Origin: Lewinellaceae bacterium | GTDB lineage: Bacteria > Bacteroidota > Bacteroidia > Chitinophagales > Saprospiraceae | Direction: 5' to 3' | Assembly (NCBI GenBank): GCA_020636225.1 | Contig: JACJYI010000006.1 | Location: forward strand, 395,704 to 459,703 | Length of the DNA: 64,000 nucleotides | Shown: piece by piece, positions 8,299-16,720 of the stretch | Numbering within the stretch: the first letter of the stretch is position 1 | Layout: each line of letters opens with the position of its first letter | Notes under the pieces: generated by a model | Database searches by the model: none | Told to the model about the DNA's origin: nothing | What the model saw: the letters and a program-made list of their open reading frames with translations, nothing else | Made by a program: the position numbers and the translations under genes

Positions 8299-9840
8299 AT
8301 GAAACCTGCTCAACGTGTAGCCCTCATCATCCTCGACGGTTGGGGACTTGGTCCCGATCCATCCGTGGATGCCATCGCCCAGGCCGATACCCCCGTATTC
8401 GACGAACTGATGCGGACCCGGCCCCATGCCACCCTGACCACCTTCGGTCCCGCGGTCGGGCTGCCGGAAGGCCAGATGGGCAACTCGGAGGTCGGTCACC
8501 TGAACATCGGGGCAGGTCGCATCGTCTACCAGGAATTGGCCCGGATCAATCTGGCCATCGAGGATGGGTCGCTGGCCCGCAATGCTACCTTGGTCGAGGC
8601 AATGGAGGTTGCCCGGCAACCTGGTCGAAGACTCCATTTGCTGGCATTGGCCTCTGACGGAGGCGTGCACAGTCACCTGGACCACCTTTTGGCCATGATC
8701 GACATCGTCGAGGCGGCCCAGGTTCCGGACATCTGTGTCCATGCCTTCACGGATGGGCGAGATACCGGCCCGGAATCCGGAGTCGGATTCATCGGGCGCC
8801 TGGAGTCCCATATCGCTGGTTCGCCGCATACCCGTCTGGCCTCCCTGATCGGACGCTATTACGCCATGGATCGCGACAAGCGGTGGGAGCGGATCAAAAA
8901 GGCCTATGACCTGCTCGTACACGGATCAGGCGCCCGGTTCAGCAGCGGGGTGGAAGCCCTGCAGGCCAGTTACGCCGCCGGGGTCACGGACGAGTTCCTG
9001 GAACCGGTCACCCTGCATCCTGCCGGAGCTGAGCCGGTCGTGATCCGGGAAGATGATGTGGTCATCTTTGTCAACTTTCGCACCGACCGTCCCCGTCAGC
9101 TGACCACGGTGCTCACCCAACAGGCCTTTCCCGAGCAGCAGATGAAGCCCCTGCATCTCCATTACGTGACCATGACCCGCTATGACGAGTCATTTCAGGG
9201 GATCCGGGTGATCCTGGAGAAGGACAATCTGGATGAAACCCTCGGTGAAGTGCTGTCCAGGGCCGGGAAGACCCAGTTGCGCATGGCCGAGACAGAGAAA
9301 TATCCCCATGTGACCTATTTTTTCTCCGGTGGACGGGAGGCCGCCTTCCCTGGCGAGGAGCGTCTGGTGATCCCCTCACCCAAGGTGGCCACCTATGACC
9401 TGCAGCCGGAGATGAGCGCTGGTGAAGTGACCGATGCCGTCCTGGAAAAGATCCGGACGACCTGTCCGGATTTCATCTGTCTCAATTTTGCCAATACGGA
9501 CATGGTCGGTCACACGGGTGTCTTTGCGGCGGCGATGAAGGCTGCCGAGACCGTCGACCGCTGTCTCGGACGCATCCTGTCCGCCGGACAACAGGCGGGA
9601 TATCATTTCCTCATCATTGCCGACCATGGCAACTCCGACACCATGCGGAACCCGGATGGAACACCGCATACAGCACACACCATGAACCCGGTGCCGGTGA
9701 TCTATGTATCGCCCGAACCGGAACCGGTTGCGTTGCATAGTGGTAAACTCGCGGATATTGCCCCGACGATCCTTCACCTCCTTGGCCTGCCTGTCCCAGC
9801 CCGGATGAATGGCGAGAACCTCCTGATTCCCCGTTCATGA
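8299..9840 (+). CDS. gpmI: 2,3-bisphosphoglycerate-independent phosphoglycerate mutase
   Basis: The 513-residue enzyme interconverts 3- and 2-phosphoglycerate in glycolysis and gluconeogenesis, using two Mn ions and a phosphoserine intermediate. The N-terminal ILDGWG with a metal-binding Asp, the MGNSEVGH motif with the phosphorylated Ser, and the C-terminal IADHGNSD metal-binding motif are all visible. So are the substrate-binding DGRDTGP and YAMDRDKRWERI segments. The length matches the family (about 510). A TAnnTTTG box ends 4 bases upstream of its ATG. The next gene starts within its stop codon, so the downstream lipoprotein is co-transcribed. Confidence 0.97.
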   Translation: MKPAQRVALIILDGWGLGPDPSVDAIAQADTPVFDELMRTRPHATLTTFGPAVGLPEGQMGNSEVGHLNIGAGRIVYQELARINLAIEDGSLARNATLVEAMEVARQPGRRLHLLALASDGGVHSHLDHLLAMIDIVEAAQVPDICVHAFTDGRDTGPESGVGFIGRLESHIAGSPHTRLASLIGRYYAMDRDKRWERIKKAYDLLVHGSGARFSSGVEALQASYAAGVTDEFLEPVTLHPAGAEPVVIREDDVVIFVNFRTDRPRQLTTVLTQQAFPEQQMKPLHLHYVTMTRYDESFQGIRVILEKDNLDETLGEVLSRAGKTQLRMAETEKYPHVTYFFSGGREAAFPGEERLVIPSPKVATYDLQPEMSAGEVTDAVLEKIRTTCPDFICLNFANTDMVGHTGVFAAAMKAAETVDRCLGRILSAGQQAGYHFLIIADHGNSDTMRNPDGTPHTAHTMNPVPVIYVSPEPEPVALHSGKLADIAPTILHLLGLPVPARMNGENLLIPRS

Positions 9841-10385
9841 AGCATCCAATCCTGCTGACCGTTGCCCTCCTGTTGGTCCTGTCTGCCTGCCAGCAGAAGG
9901 ACGAGAAGAAGGGGCCACTCATTTTCTTCGATCTGGCAGGATATCTGGATCGGGAAGCAGCCCGGATCGGTGAGCAGTCGGATGTGATCAAGACCATCAC
10001 CATGAACGGGGTGACCGAGACCAAACGAATGGAGCAGTATGCCTGGACGTCGGAATTCAGCCTGCTCAGGCAATGGGATATCAACCGGCCGGCATGGCGT
10101 GACCAGTATCAACGCGATACCCTGCTGACCGGGGATCAGGTGCTGTATCGCTATCAGTGCCTGGATGACGACCTGCAGGTTCGCCTGATGGAGATCTGGA
10201 CCCGGGCAGGCCAGACGGACAGCCTGCGGCTGACCACGCGGGTGGACAACCCCCTGCGAACCACAGAGGGGGTCTATCGGTATTCACCGACCACAGGGCT
10301 GCATATGGCCCAGGTCAGCTCGAAGCGATTCGGCTCGGATCAGGACCTGGAAGTGACGGTTCGTCCGGTGGGCTCTGGCGATTGA
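9837..10385 (+). CDS. hypothetical lipoprotein co-transcribed with gpmI
   Basis: The 182-residue protein has a lipoprotein signal (LLLVLSAC, Cys near residue 18) and a mature domain rich in aspartate, arginine and tryptophan with predicted beta strands. I do not recognise a family; it looks like one of the many small Bacteroidota cell-envelope lipoproteins. The ATG overlaps the gpmI stop (ATGA), so it should be translated together with gpmI, although there is no evident functional link. Its last 71 bases overlap, tail to tail, the 3' end of the convergent Wzy/ligase gene. Confidence 0.7.
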   Translation: MKHPILLTVALLLVLSACQQKDEKKGPLIFFDLAGYLDREAARIGEQSDVIKTITMNGVTETKRMEQYAWTSEFSLLRQWDINRPAWRDQYQRDTLLTGDQVLYRYQCLDDDLQVRLMEIWTRAGQTDSLRLTTRVDNPLRTTEGVYRYSPTTGLHMAQVSSKRFGSDQDLEVTVRPVGSGD

Positions 10386-11805
10386 GCCGGTCAATATTGG
10401 CGAGCAGGGCGATCGAGATAAAAAAGAAGGACCCGACCTTGTCGGTTTCCAGCAAGTCGTTCATGGTCTGCATGACATGGATGACGACCAGGCTGGACAA
10501 GGCGGTCAACACCATCCGTTTGCGCTTGTCATCAGTGGTCTGGTGGTAGATCCGCTCCCCGATGATCAGGACCGAAAAGATCAGCAGGAGATAGATGAGC
10601 AACCCGGGAACACCCTGTTCCACCGCTGTCATCAGGTAGTAATTGTGGATACCGGATCGCTCGGGGTTGTCACTGACATAAGTGCGAAAACTGCGGACGG
10701 TGCGAACCTGGTAATTCGGATAGAAGTTGTTGGGCCCGAAACCGGTCCAGGGTCGCTCACCGATCATATAGGAACCGGCTACCCAGCGATACACCCGTTC
10801 CATGGTGGAGATGTCCTGCAATTTGACCGTAGCTGTCAGCAGGTCCTCGAATTCGAAGTGGGAAATGGTCTTGTTGTAGTCCGGCGCGAACTCCAGGAAT
10901 CGGTTGTTCTGTACCAGGCTGATCGCAAAGGCAATGACCGCAACGGAAGCGATCACCAGGGTGGGGACCATCCACTTCCGACGGATCAGGAACACCGCGC
11001 CGATCCCCCCGAGGAGGGCGATGTATGCGGCTCGCGTATAGGATACCTGGACGCCGACCAGGATGATGGCCAGGAGGGCAAGGATCAGGCTGCTGAGGAA
11101 CCGATTGTCCCGATAGCTCCGGAAGAGATGCCAGCCAAAGGGGAGAAAGACCACGGCCAGGGCTGCAAAGGTCACGTGATTTCGATTGAACGGACCCACC
11201 ACGGCGTTGACATCCTTGAAGGAAAACCCATAGGCACTGAAGCGAACGAGGATGATGATATGGGTGATGGCCAGGGGAATGAGCAGGCACCAGATGGCGA
11301 TGCGCCAGGCCTTCGGTCCGGTCAGGAACAATCGGCTCATCCCGTAGAAGGTAAGCATGTACCAGGTCTTGGCCAGCAGGAATTTGACGGCGACTAAGGG
11401 GATCTCTGCAAACATGGCGGAACAGGCGATCCAGGCCAGGTGGATGACCAGGAGCAGATCAAACAGGTGGGTGAGACCGATGCGACGGGGTTGGTGCAGG
11501 GCCATCAGCACCAGGGCGCCGGTCAGCAGGATGATCAGGGGTTCGGTGGGAAAATCTGTGCCGAGGCTGTCGGAGAAGTTCATCTCGATGGACAGCGGAA
11601 TACACAGCAGCAGCAGGTAGTACACCTGTCGGAGGTCGACCAGCATCCAGGCGGCCCCCAGGACAATTCCCGGCAGGATCATCAGGAAGGGGACCTCCCA
11701 CCAGGTCCCTGCCAGGATACACAGGGTGGTGAATATCATGAAAACGGTCCATTGACGGTTGTCGGACCGGAAAAGGTCGAATCGACTGACGGAATTACCG
11801 TCCAT
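10315..11805 (-). CDS. O-antigen ligase / Wzy-type polymerase-like membrane protein
   Basis: The 496-residue protein has about 11-12 hydrophobic segments and a large periplasmic loop (roughly residues 300-400) with the WxGFGPNNFYP pattern typical of the Wzy_C/O-antigen ligase family. SYTRAAYIALLGG in the preceding helix region is the usual Arg-containing motif of these polymerases. It either polymerises repeat units or ligates polysaccharide to a carrier on the periplasmic face of the inner membrane. It is last in the leftward operon GT2-flippase-Wzz-Wzy and its start overlaps the Wzz gene by 11 bases. Its C-terminal codons overlap the opposite lipoprotein gene. Confidence 0.85.
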   Translation of the reverse strand: MDGNSVSRFDLFRSDNRQWTVFMIFTTLCILAGTWWEVPFLMILPGIVLGAAWMLVDLRQVYYLLLLCIPLSIEMNFSDSLGTDFPTEPLIILLTGALVLMALHQPRRIGLTHLFDLLLVIHLAWIACSAMFAEIPLVAVKFLLAKTWYMLTFYGMSRLFLTGPKAWRIAIWCLLIPLAITHIIILVRFSAYGFSFKDVNAVVGPFNRNHVTFAALAVVFLPFGWHLFRSYRDNRFLSSLILALLAIILVGVQVSYTRAAYIALLGGIGAVFLIRRKWMVPTLVIASVAVIAFAISLVQNNRFLEFAPDYNKTISHFEFEDLLTATVKLQDISTMERVYRWVAGSYMIGERPWTGFGPNNFYPNYQVRTVRSFRTYVSDNPERSGIHNYYLMTAVEQGVPGLLIYLLLIFSVLIIGERIYHQTTDDKRKRMVLTALSSLVVIHVMQTMNDLLETDKVGSFFFISIALLANIDRLNRQSPPDEPSLPGPDPSRIASS

Positions 11806-12922
11806 CGGGGTTCAGTTGGGTCCAGTCGATCTGCTGGTATTGCCGGCGAACCAACAGAAAGAGAATACCGAAGACCAGGGTCAGGGCCATGGCGGTCAGG
11901 ACCATGAAGGCGCGTTTTGGACGGGCTTTCATTTCCGGGGCCAGGGCATGTTCGAATGGAATGATCGCCGGAGCATCTCCCTCCAGGGTCGCCTTGAGGT
12001 GATTGGCTTTCTCCATGTCGTAGCTCAACTGGTTCTTGGTGTTCTCGAATTGCTGTTGCAGTTTGCTGTACAGGGTGGCGCCATGAGCGAAGCCCCGCAC
12101 ATCGAACCGTTTGCCATCGGATGTGCCATTGAGATCGGCCAGCTGGGTCTGCAGGGCAGCAACTCGGGCTGTGAGGTTGGCGATGGTATCCCGATTGGCA
12201 TACCCGATCCGCTTGTAGGTCTCGAGCCGGGCCTGGTCGCCGACCAGTTGTATGGTCTTTCGGGAGATCTGGTCGCCCATGACCTGGTACTGCAGTCGGT
12301 AATCATAAACACCGAATTCCCGTTGCACCTGCTCGAGTGAGTCGGCCAGGTCGCTGAGATAGATCTGCTTGGTGTTGATACTGACCTCATAGGTTTCCAG
12401 GAGGCGAAGCTGGCTGTCGCGCACGTAATCGCGGGCGATCTGATCGACGATATCGCGGGCGGTGTTGGCCATGAGAGCAGCCTGCTCCGGATCCTTGTCT
12501 TCGACCATGATGGTGATCCCGTCGTATTTGGTCTGGTTGACCGACAGGTGGCCGGTCAGCTTCAGTCGGGCCCGTTCCCTGGCCTTGGGCGAAGCAGGAT
12601 CGATCCGGTAGCGATCAAACAAGGCGAACGTATCGATCAGGCGGTCCAGAAGCTGGGTGCTGCTGGCGATGGTGAGGATCCGGTCAATATCCGCTCCCGA
12701 ACCGAAGTATTCCACGTTAGAGCCGGGAGGCCCGAAGATGCGATCCGGTTTGGTCAGATCGGAATTGGCGGCAAAGAAGGTCGTCGATGCCTGGTAGTAG
12801 TTGGACAGCAGGAGGGAGATCAGGGCTGTGGCGACCCCGACGGCCAGGGTGCTATAGATCAGTCGCTTTCGCCATTGGTAGATGGTACGAAAAACGCCCA
12901 GTAAACTTTCATTTGGATTCAT
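11795..12922 (-). CDS. Wzz/GumC-type polysaccharide chain-length determinant
   Basis: The 375-residue protein has an N-terminal transmembrane helix (about residues 22-45), a long periplasmic domain with predicted coiled coil (about 170-300, rich in L, E, R and Q) and a second transmembrane helix near the C-terminus (about 335-360). This is the layout of Wzz/PCP proteins, which set polysaccharide chain length or open an export channel. There is no C-terminal Tyr-kinase domain and no Tyr-rich tail. The ATG at 12922 is preferred over 12943 because it starts MNPNESLL just before the helix. A TAATTTTG promoter box lies 18 bases upstream, so it may have its own promoter inside the cluster. Confidence 0.85.
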   Translation of the reverse strand: MNPNESLLGVFRTIYQWRKRLIYSTLAVGVATALISLLLSNYYQASTTFFAANSDLTKPDRIFGPPGSNVEYFGSGADIDRILTIASSTQLLDRLIDTFALFDRYRIDPASPKARERARLKLTGHLSVNQTKYDGITIMVEDKDPEQAALMANTARDIVDQIARDYVRDSQLRLLETYEVSINTKQIYLSDLADSLEQVQREFGVYDYRLQYQVMGDQISRKTIQLVGDQARLETYKRIGYANRDTIANLTARVAALQTQLADLNGTSDGKRFDVRGFAHGATLYSKLQQQFENTKNQLSYDMEKANHLKATLEGDAPAIIPFEHALAPEMKARPKRAFMVLTAMALTLVFGILFLLVRRQYQQIDWTQLNPDGR

Positions 12923-12940
12923 CCGTGCGGATTGTGGCCA

Positions 12941-12948
12941 CAAAATTA
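12941..12948 (-). promoter_or_regulatory. TAnnTTTG promoter box upstream of wzz-like gene
   Basis: On the minus strand this reads TAATTTTG, a full match to the Bacteroidota -7 consensus, in the short gap between the flippase gene and the Wzz gene. It is 18 bases upstream of the Wzz ATG. Confidence 0.5.
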
Positions 12949-12958
12949 GGAAAACTCC

Positions 12959-14407
12959 TCAGGCTCGGGACCTGGATCGGAGCAGGGTGAACAAATTCCC
13001 CAACGGCAACAGGCCAAAGGAGGCCGCTACGGCCAGACCGATGAGGAGAATAACGCCAAACTGGAGGGTCCAGGCACCCTGTTCGAAAGGGGGGAGCAGG
13101 ACGAGCCCGGTCATGACCAGGAGGAACCCGATGATGCCCCGCAGCTCTTTCCAGTCCAGGCGGACAGGCATCACCCGGAAGGCCAGGATGATCATGGTCA
13201 GGGCCACTCCTGACTGGGTGACCAGGGTCGCTGTCGCCGCCCCGACAGCGCCATGCAGAGGGATCAGGACGAGCAGCAGGACCAGGTTGATCACGACCGT
13301 AAAGGCCAGGGCCTTGTTCATGAGGTTGAGACGCGCACCGGCGGTGAGCAGGGTGCCAAAAACGTACATCATGCTGACCGGCACAAAGGACCAGATCAGC
13401 AGTTTCAGAGAGGCAACCGCTTCCCCGGGAGCCTGGTCGTACAGGGAATGGATGATGGGATCGGCGTATCTGCTGACTGCTACGGCAGTGACCACGCTCC
13501 CGGCCACCAGCAATCGGGTGCCCACGACCACCAAAGGCTGGACATCCTCGCGCCTGGCCAGCATCTGTGCCAGCATCGGCAGGAGCAGTCCGGCAAAAAG
13601 GAGGGACACGTTATTGGCGGCATCGAGCAAGCGGTAGGCCATGTAGTAAATGCCCGCTTCGTGATCCCCGTCCGGCAACAGGCGCTCCAGGAGCAGGGTA
13701 TCCATGCGGGTATAGGCGCTCATCAGCAGGACGGCCAGGGCAAAGGGGAGGCTCTTCATCACCAGCGGTCGCAGGGAAGTCCAGCTGAAGGACCGGGAGA
13801 ATCGCAGGCCATGACCCCGAAGGAAGGCCCGGCCGACCAGGATGGTCAAGAGGAAGGATATCGTTTGGGCCCAGACGAACCACGACAGGGTGAAGCGGGC
13901 CGACAGGTCCGGGTGGTACAGCAGGATACCGCAGATGGCCAGCATCAGGAACTTGTCGAGCACGGAGACCAGGCTGTCCTGGCGATACATGCCCATGCCC
14001 GATATATTCGAGCGAATGAAGAGGATCCAGGAGAGCAGGACCTGGTTGAAGGCGATATGCAGGAGCAACGGCAGGATCTCCGGACCGTACCCGATGGACA
14101 GCGCGATCAGCGCACAGCCGGCCAGGTAGATCACGGCCAGCCAGAATTTCAGGCCCAGCAGCCGGGGATACTGGTCACGCAACAGCCCCCGATCCTGGGA
14201 GAGGGTCTGGTTGTTGAACTGTTGGAGGCCTGCATCATTGATGATCTGCAGGATGTAGGACAGACTGAACAGCGCGGCGAACAGACCATAGGTCTGCGAA
14301 CCCAGGGTGTTCTGGACCTTCAGGTCGATGCCGAAGATGTACAGGGGTTTGATCAGCAGGTTGATCCCGACGAGGAAGAGGATGTTCAGCAGGAACTCCC
14401 GCTTCAT
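12959..14407 (-). CDS. Wzx-type polysaccharide flippase (MOP superfamily)
   Basis: The 482-residue integral membrane protein has about 14 predicted helices, as expected for the polysaccharide transporters of the MOP superfamily, which flip undecaprenyl-linked repeat units across the inner membrane. The N-terminus LYIFGIDLKVQNTLG fits the first helix/loop of these proteins, and charged residues inside helices (for example around MDTLLLERLL) are typical. Its start codon overlaps the GT2 gene stop by 4 bases. The Wzz and Wzy genes follow, so the neighbourhood supports a Wzx/Wzy-dependent pathway. The sugar-building enzymes are absent from the window. Confidence 0.85.
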   Translation of the reverse strand: MKREFLLNILFLVGINLLIKPLYIFGIDLKVQNTLGSQTYGLFAALFSLSYILQIINDAGLQQFNNQTLSQDRGLLRDQYPRLLGLKFWLAVIYLAGCALIALSIGYGPEILPLLLHIAFNQVLLSWILFIRSNISGMGMYRQDSLVSVLDKFLMLAICGILLYHPDLSARFTLSWFVWAQTISFLLTILVGRAFLRGHGLRFSRSFSWTSLRPLVMKSLPFALAVLLMSAYTRMDTLLLERLLPDGDHEAGIYYMAYRLLDAANNVSLLFAGLLLPMLAQMLARREDVQPLVVVGTRLLVAGSVVTAVAVSRYADPIIHSLYDQAPGEAVASLKLLIWSFVPVSMMYVFGTLLTAGARLNLMNKALAFTVVINLVLLLVLIPLHGAVGAATATLVTQSGVALTMIILAFRVMPVRLDWKELRGIIGFLLVMTGLVLLPPFEQGAWTLQFGVILLIGLAVAASFGLLPLGNLFTLLRSRSRA

Positions 14408-15123
14408 CGGGCAAACAGATTGTATTTGAGAATACAGTAGATGGCCCGGACCCCGTCCTTCCAGCCGATCTTCTTCCCGTCGGCATACGAACGTCCGTAA
14501 TAGGAAATGCCCACCTCATAGATCCGGATATTCGGATATCGCGCGATGCGTGCGGTCACCTCCGGTTCGAATCCGAAGCGTTTTTCCCGCAGGGGCAGGG
14601 ACTGAATGATCTCCCGCTTGAAGACCTTGTAGCAGGTCTCCATGTCGGTGAGATTCAGGTTGGTGAACATGTTGGACAACATGGTCAGGAACTTGTTGCC
14701 GATGGAATGCCAGAAGAAGAGGATGCGATGGGGACGGCCACCCATGAATCGGGAGCCGTAGACGACATCCGCGACCCCCTCGAGCAATGGGCGGAGTAGA
14801 ATGGGATATTCCCTGGGGTCATATTCCAGGTCGGCATCCTGGATGATCACATAGTCGCCGGTAGCCCGGGTGATCCCGGTATGGAGGGCCGCACCTTTTC
14901 CTTTGTTGACCTCATGTTTCTGGTAAATGATGTTCAGGTCCGGATTGGCGGCCATATAGCGGTGGATGGCCGCTTCGGTATCGTCTGTCGAATGGTCATT
15001 GGTGATGATGATCTCCTTGGACAGCCCGTCTGGCAATGGGGCATCGCGGACCTTATCCAGGATGAGGTGGATGGTTCGCCCTTCATTATAGGCAGGAATG
15101 ATGATGGACAACAGTTGGGCCAT
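14404..15123 (-). CDS. family 2 glycosyltransferase (DPM1/DPG-synthase-like)
   Basis: The 239-residue cytosolic or membrane-associated enzyme has the GT-A fold signatures: IIIPAYNEGRTI at the N-terminus, ITNDHSTDDT, the DxD-like IQDADLEYDP, and FGFEPEVTARI near residue 190. It lacks C-terminal membrane helices and is most like polyprenyl-phosphate glycosyltransferases (dolichyl-phosphate mannose or undecaprenyl-phosphate glucose synthases). In this cluster it may prime or decorate the polysaccharide repeat. It is first in the operon; a TACCTTTG box lies 26 bases upstream of its ATG. Confidence 0.9.
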   Translation of the reverse strand: MAQLLSIIIPAYNEGRTIHLILDKVRDAPLPDGLSKEIIITNDHSTDDTEAAIHRYMAANPDLNIIYQKHEVNKGKGAALHTGITRATGDYVIIQDADLEYDPREYPILLRPLLEGVADVVYGSRFMGGRPHRILFFWHSIGNKFLTMLSNMFTNLNLTDMETCYKVFKREIIQSLPLREKRFGFEPEVTARIARYPNIRIYEVGISYYGRSYADGKKIGWKDGVRAIYCILKYNLFAR

Positions 15124-15149
15124 AGAGGAAGTTCTTCAACAGGAAAGCG

Positions 15150-15157
15150 CAAAGGTA
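15150..15157 (-). promoter_or_regulatory. TAnnTTTG promoter box upstream of GT2-wzx-wzz-wzy cluster
   Basis: The minus strand reads TACCTTTG, matching TAnnTTTG exactly, 26 bases before the GT2 start. It is the likely main promoter of the polysaccharide operon. No convincing -33 box was found. Confidence 0.5.
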
Positions 15158-15172
15158 AGCCAAATCCCAGCC

Positions 15173-16714
15173 TTACGCACGGGAGGTAGCCTTCGGGTCA
15201 AATGCCTGGTGGAGATCCTGGCGGAGAAGGATGACCTGCAGGATATCCGGGGCCAGCCTGGACAACGGACCGGGAAGGGATTGCTGCAGACCCCTCCCTG
15301 AGCTTCGGCGAAGCATGCCCCCCAGGTGGGACCTCCAGGCCAGGGCGGTCATAAAGGCCTCGGAAACAGCTGCTTCGTATGCCAGGGCGGGGCGCATCTG
15401 GAAGGCATGAAACACAGTTTCCAGCAGGCCTTCTGTCCAGAACAATCCCGGACTCACCAGGAGTTGACCTTCCGGTCGATCCAGCCAGAGCTGAAAGCGC
15501 GACAGGCGGATCCTGGATTCCAGCAATGGCGCCAGACGGGTGGAGGGAATGTATCGGGCCAGTGGTACGACAGGACCATCGAGGACGATCTCCGGATGGG
15601 CCAGGTGATGGCCCAGGAAGGCCAGGCACCAATCCGGATCAGGCATGCTGCCCAATTGGTGGTAGACCAGATTGACCCAGATCCGTTGCTGGTCGGATCG
15701 GAAAATGGCATCCAGGAAAGTGTCGGGTGTCATGCCGGTCCTGGACGTCCAATAGTTCGGTGGCAGGCAGGAGGCCAGGTCATACAGTGCGGTGGTCCGG
15801 TTGAATGAGCCATTCGGCGGAATGGAACCCGACCATTCCCAGGCCGGTCCGGCTTTGGGCAGGACCAGTGATGGCATCCCGCCTTCCATTCGCCACATCG
15901 CACCGATCCGGTCCATGACCTCTTCCAGGAGTCCAGGATCCCCCAGGCGGGCCCTGGTCTGCAACCAGCGGATTCGCCGATCGGCAGGGGCAAGGTCCGT
16001 CCGCCTTCGGAGCAGGTCAAGTGACTCGGCGGGAAGCAGGTCATGGAACTGATCCAGGAATGCCTCCCAGAGCTCGTTGTCCAGTTCGGCATGATGGTCT
16101 GCCAGCCAGGTCAGTGCCGGGTCGGGGGTCAGTTGGATCCACCGGAAGAGATAGGTCAGCATCGGCGTGAAGCCGATCTGGCGCCGATCCGGCGGCCCCT
16201 CCGGATAGGCCCAGGGGTGGCCGGTCAATTGGCGAGTCAGCCAGGCCGCCAGGGGTGGAAGATGCCGGCCCAGGGTCGGCCAGTCTCTTGGATGGTCCTG
16301 CAGATGGGCCAGGAGGGCCGATACGGCGGATTCGGGCCAATGCCAGCCGTTGCGCTGGATCAGCCAGGCCGCTTCCGTTGCCCCGGGCATTCCCTGGACC
16401 TTCAGGATCCGGCTGATGCTGTCTTCTTGTGCCGTCGTCCAGTCTCTCGTAGGTGGGGGACGTTGTTCCATGGCTGGTCCATCCGTCATTTGTGAGGCCG
16501 GCCGGGAATGATACAGGGGCATCACCAGGGCCAACGCCTCATGAAAGGCATCCACCGGATCTTCGGAGAGCGGCATGCCCCAGGCCTCCAGTTGGTGTCG
16601 GATCGACGCCGGCATGGGATGAAGGGCCACTCCATCGAGCATGGCCTGATCGATCCAGTGGAGCAAGGGTGTCCATTCGGCATCGGAACGGGTATGGCTG
16701 GCGGTCCTGTCCAT
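15173..16714 (-). CDS. unrecognised 513-residue protein at the end of the beta-galactosidase operon
   Basis: I cannot assign a family. The protein has no signal peptide and no clear membrane helix. It is rich in Trp, Pro, Arg and Leu, with repeated amphipathic helices (for example LTWLADHHAELDNELWEAFLD), so it may be an alpha-solenoid-like protein. It starts 6 bases after the symporter gene, which in turn overlaps the beta-galactosidase, so it is the third gene of that leftward operon and probably expressed with it. That placement may reflect only co-transcription. Codon use looks like the neighbours and the frame is intact, so it is a real gene. Confidence 0.7.
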   Translation of the reverse strand: MDRTASHTRSDAEWTPLLHWIDQAMLDGVALHPMPASIRHQLEAWGMPLSEDPVDAFHEALALVMPLYHSRPASQMTDGPAMEQRPPPTRDWTTAQEDSISRILKVQGMPGATEAAWLIQRNGWHWPESAVSALLAHLQDHPRDWPTLGRHLPPLAAWLTRQLTGHPWAYPEGPPDRRQIGFTPMLTYLFRWIQLTPDPALTWLADHHAELDNELWEAFLDQFHDLLPAESLDLLRRRTDLAPADRRIRWLQTRARLGDPGLLEEVMDRIGAMWRMEGGMPSLVLPKAGPAWEWSGSIPPNGSFNRTTALYDLASCLPPNYWTSRTGMTPDTFLDAIFRSDQQRIWVNLVYHQLGSMPDPDWCLAFLGHHLAHPEIVLDGPVVPLARYIPSTRLAPLLESRIRLSRFQLWLDRPEGQLLVSPGLFWTEGLLETVFHAFQMRPALAYEAAVSEAFMTALAWRSHLGGMLRRSSGRGLQQSLPGPLSRLAPDILQVILLRQDLHQAFDPKATSRA

Positions 16715-16720
16715 CAGCAG

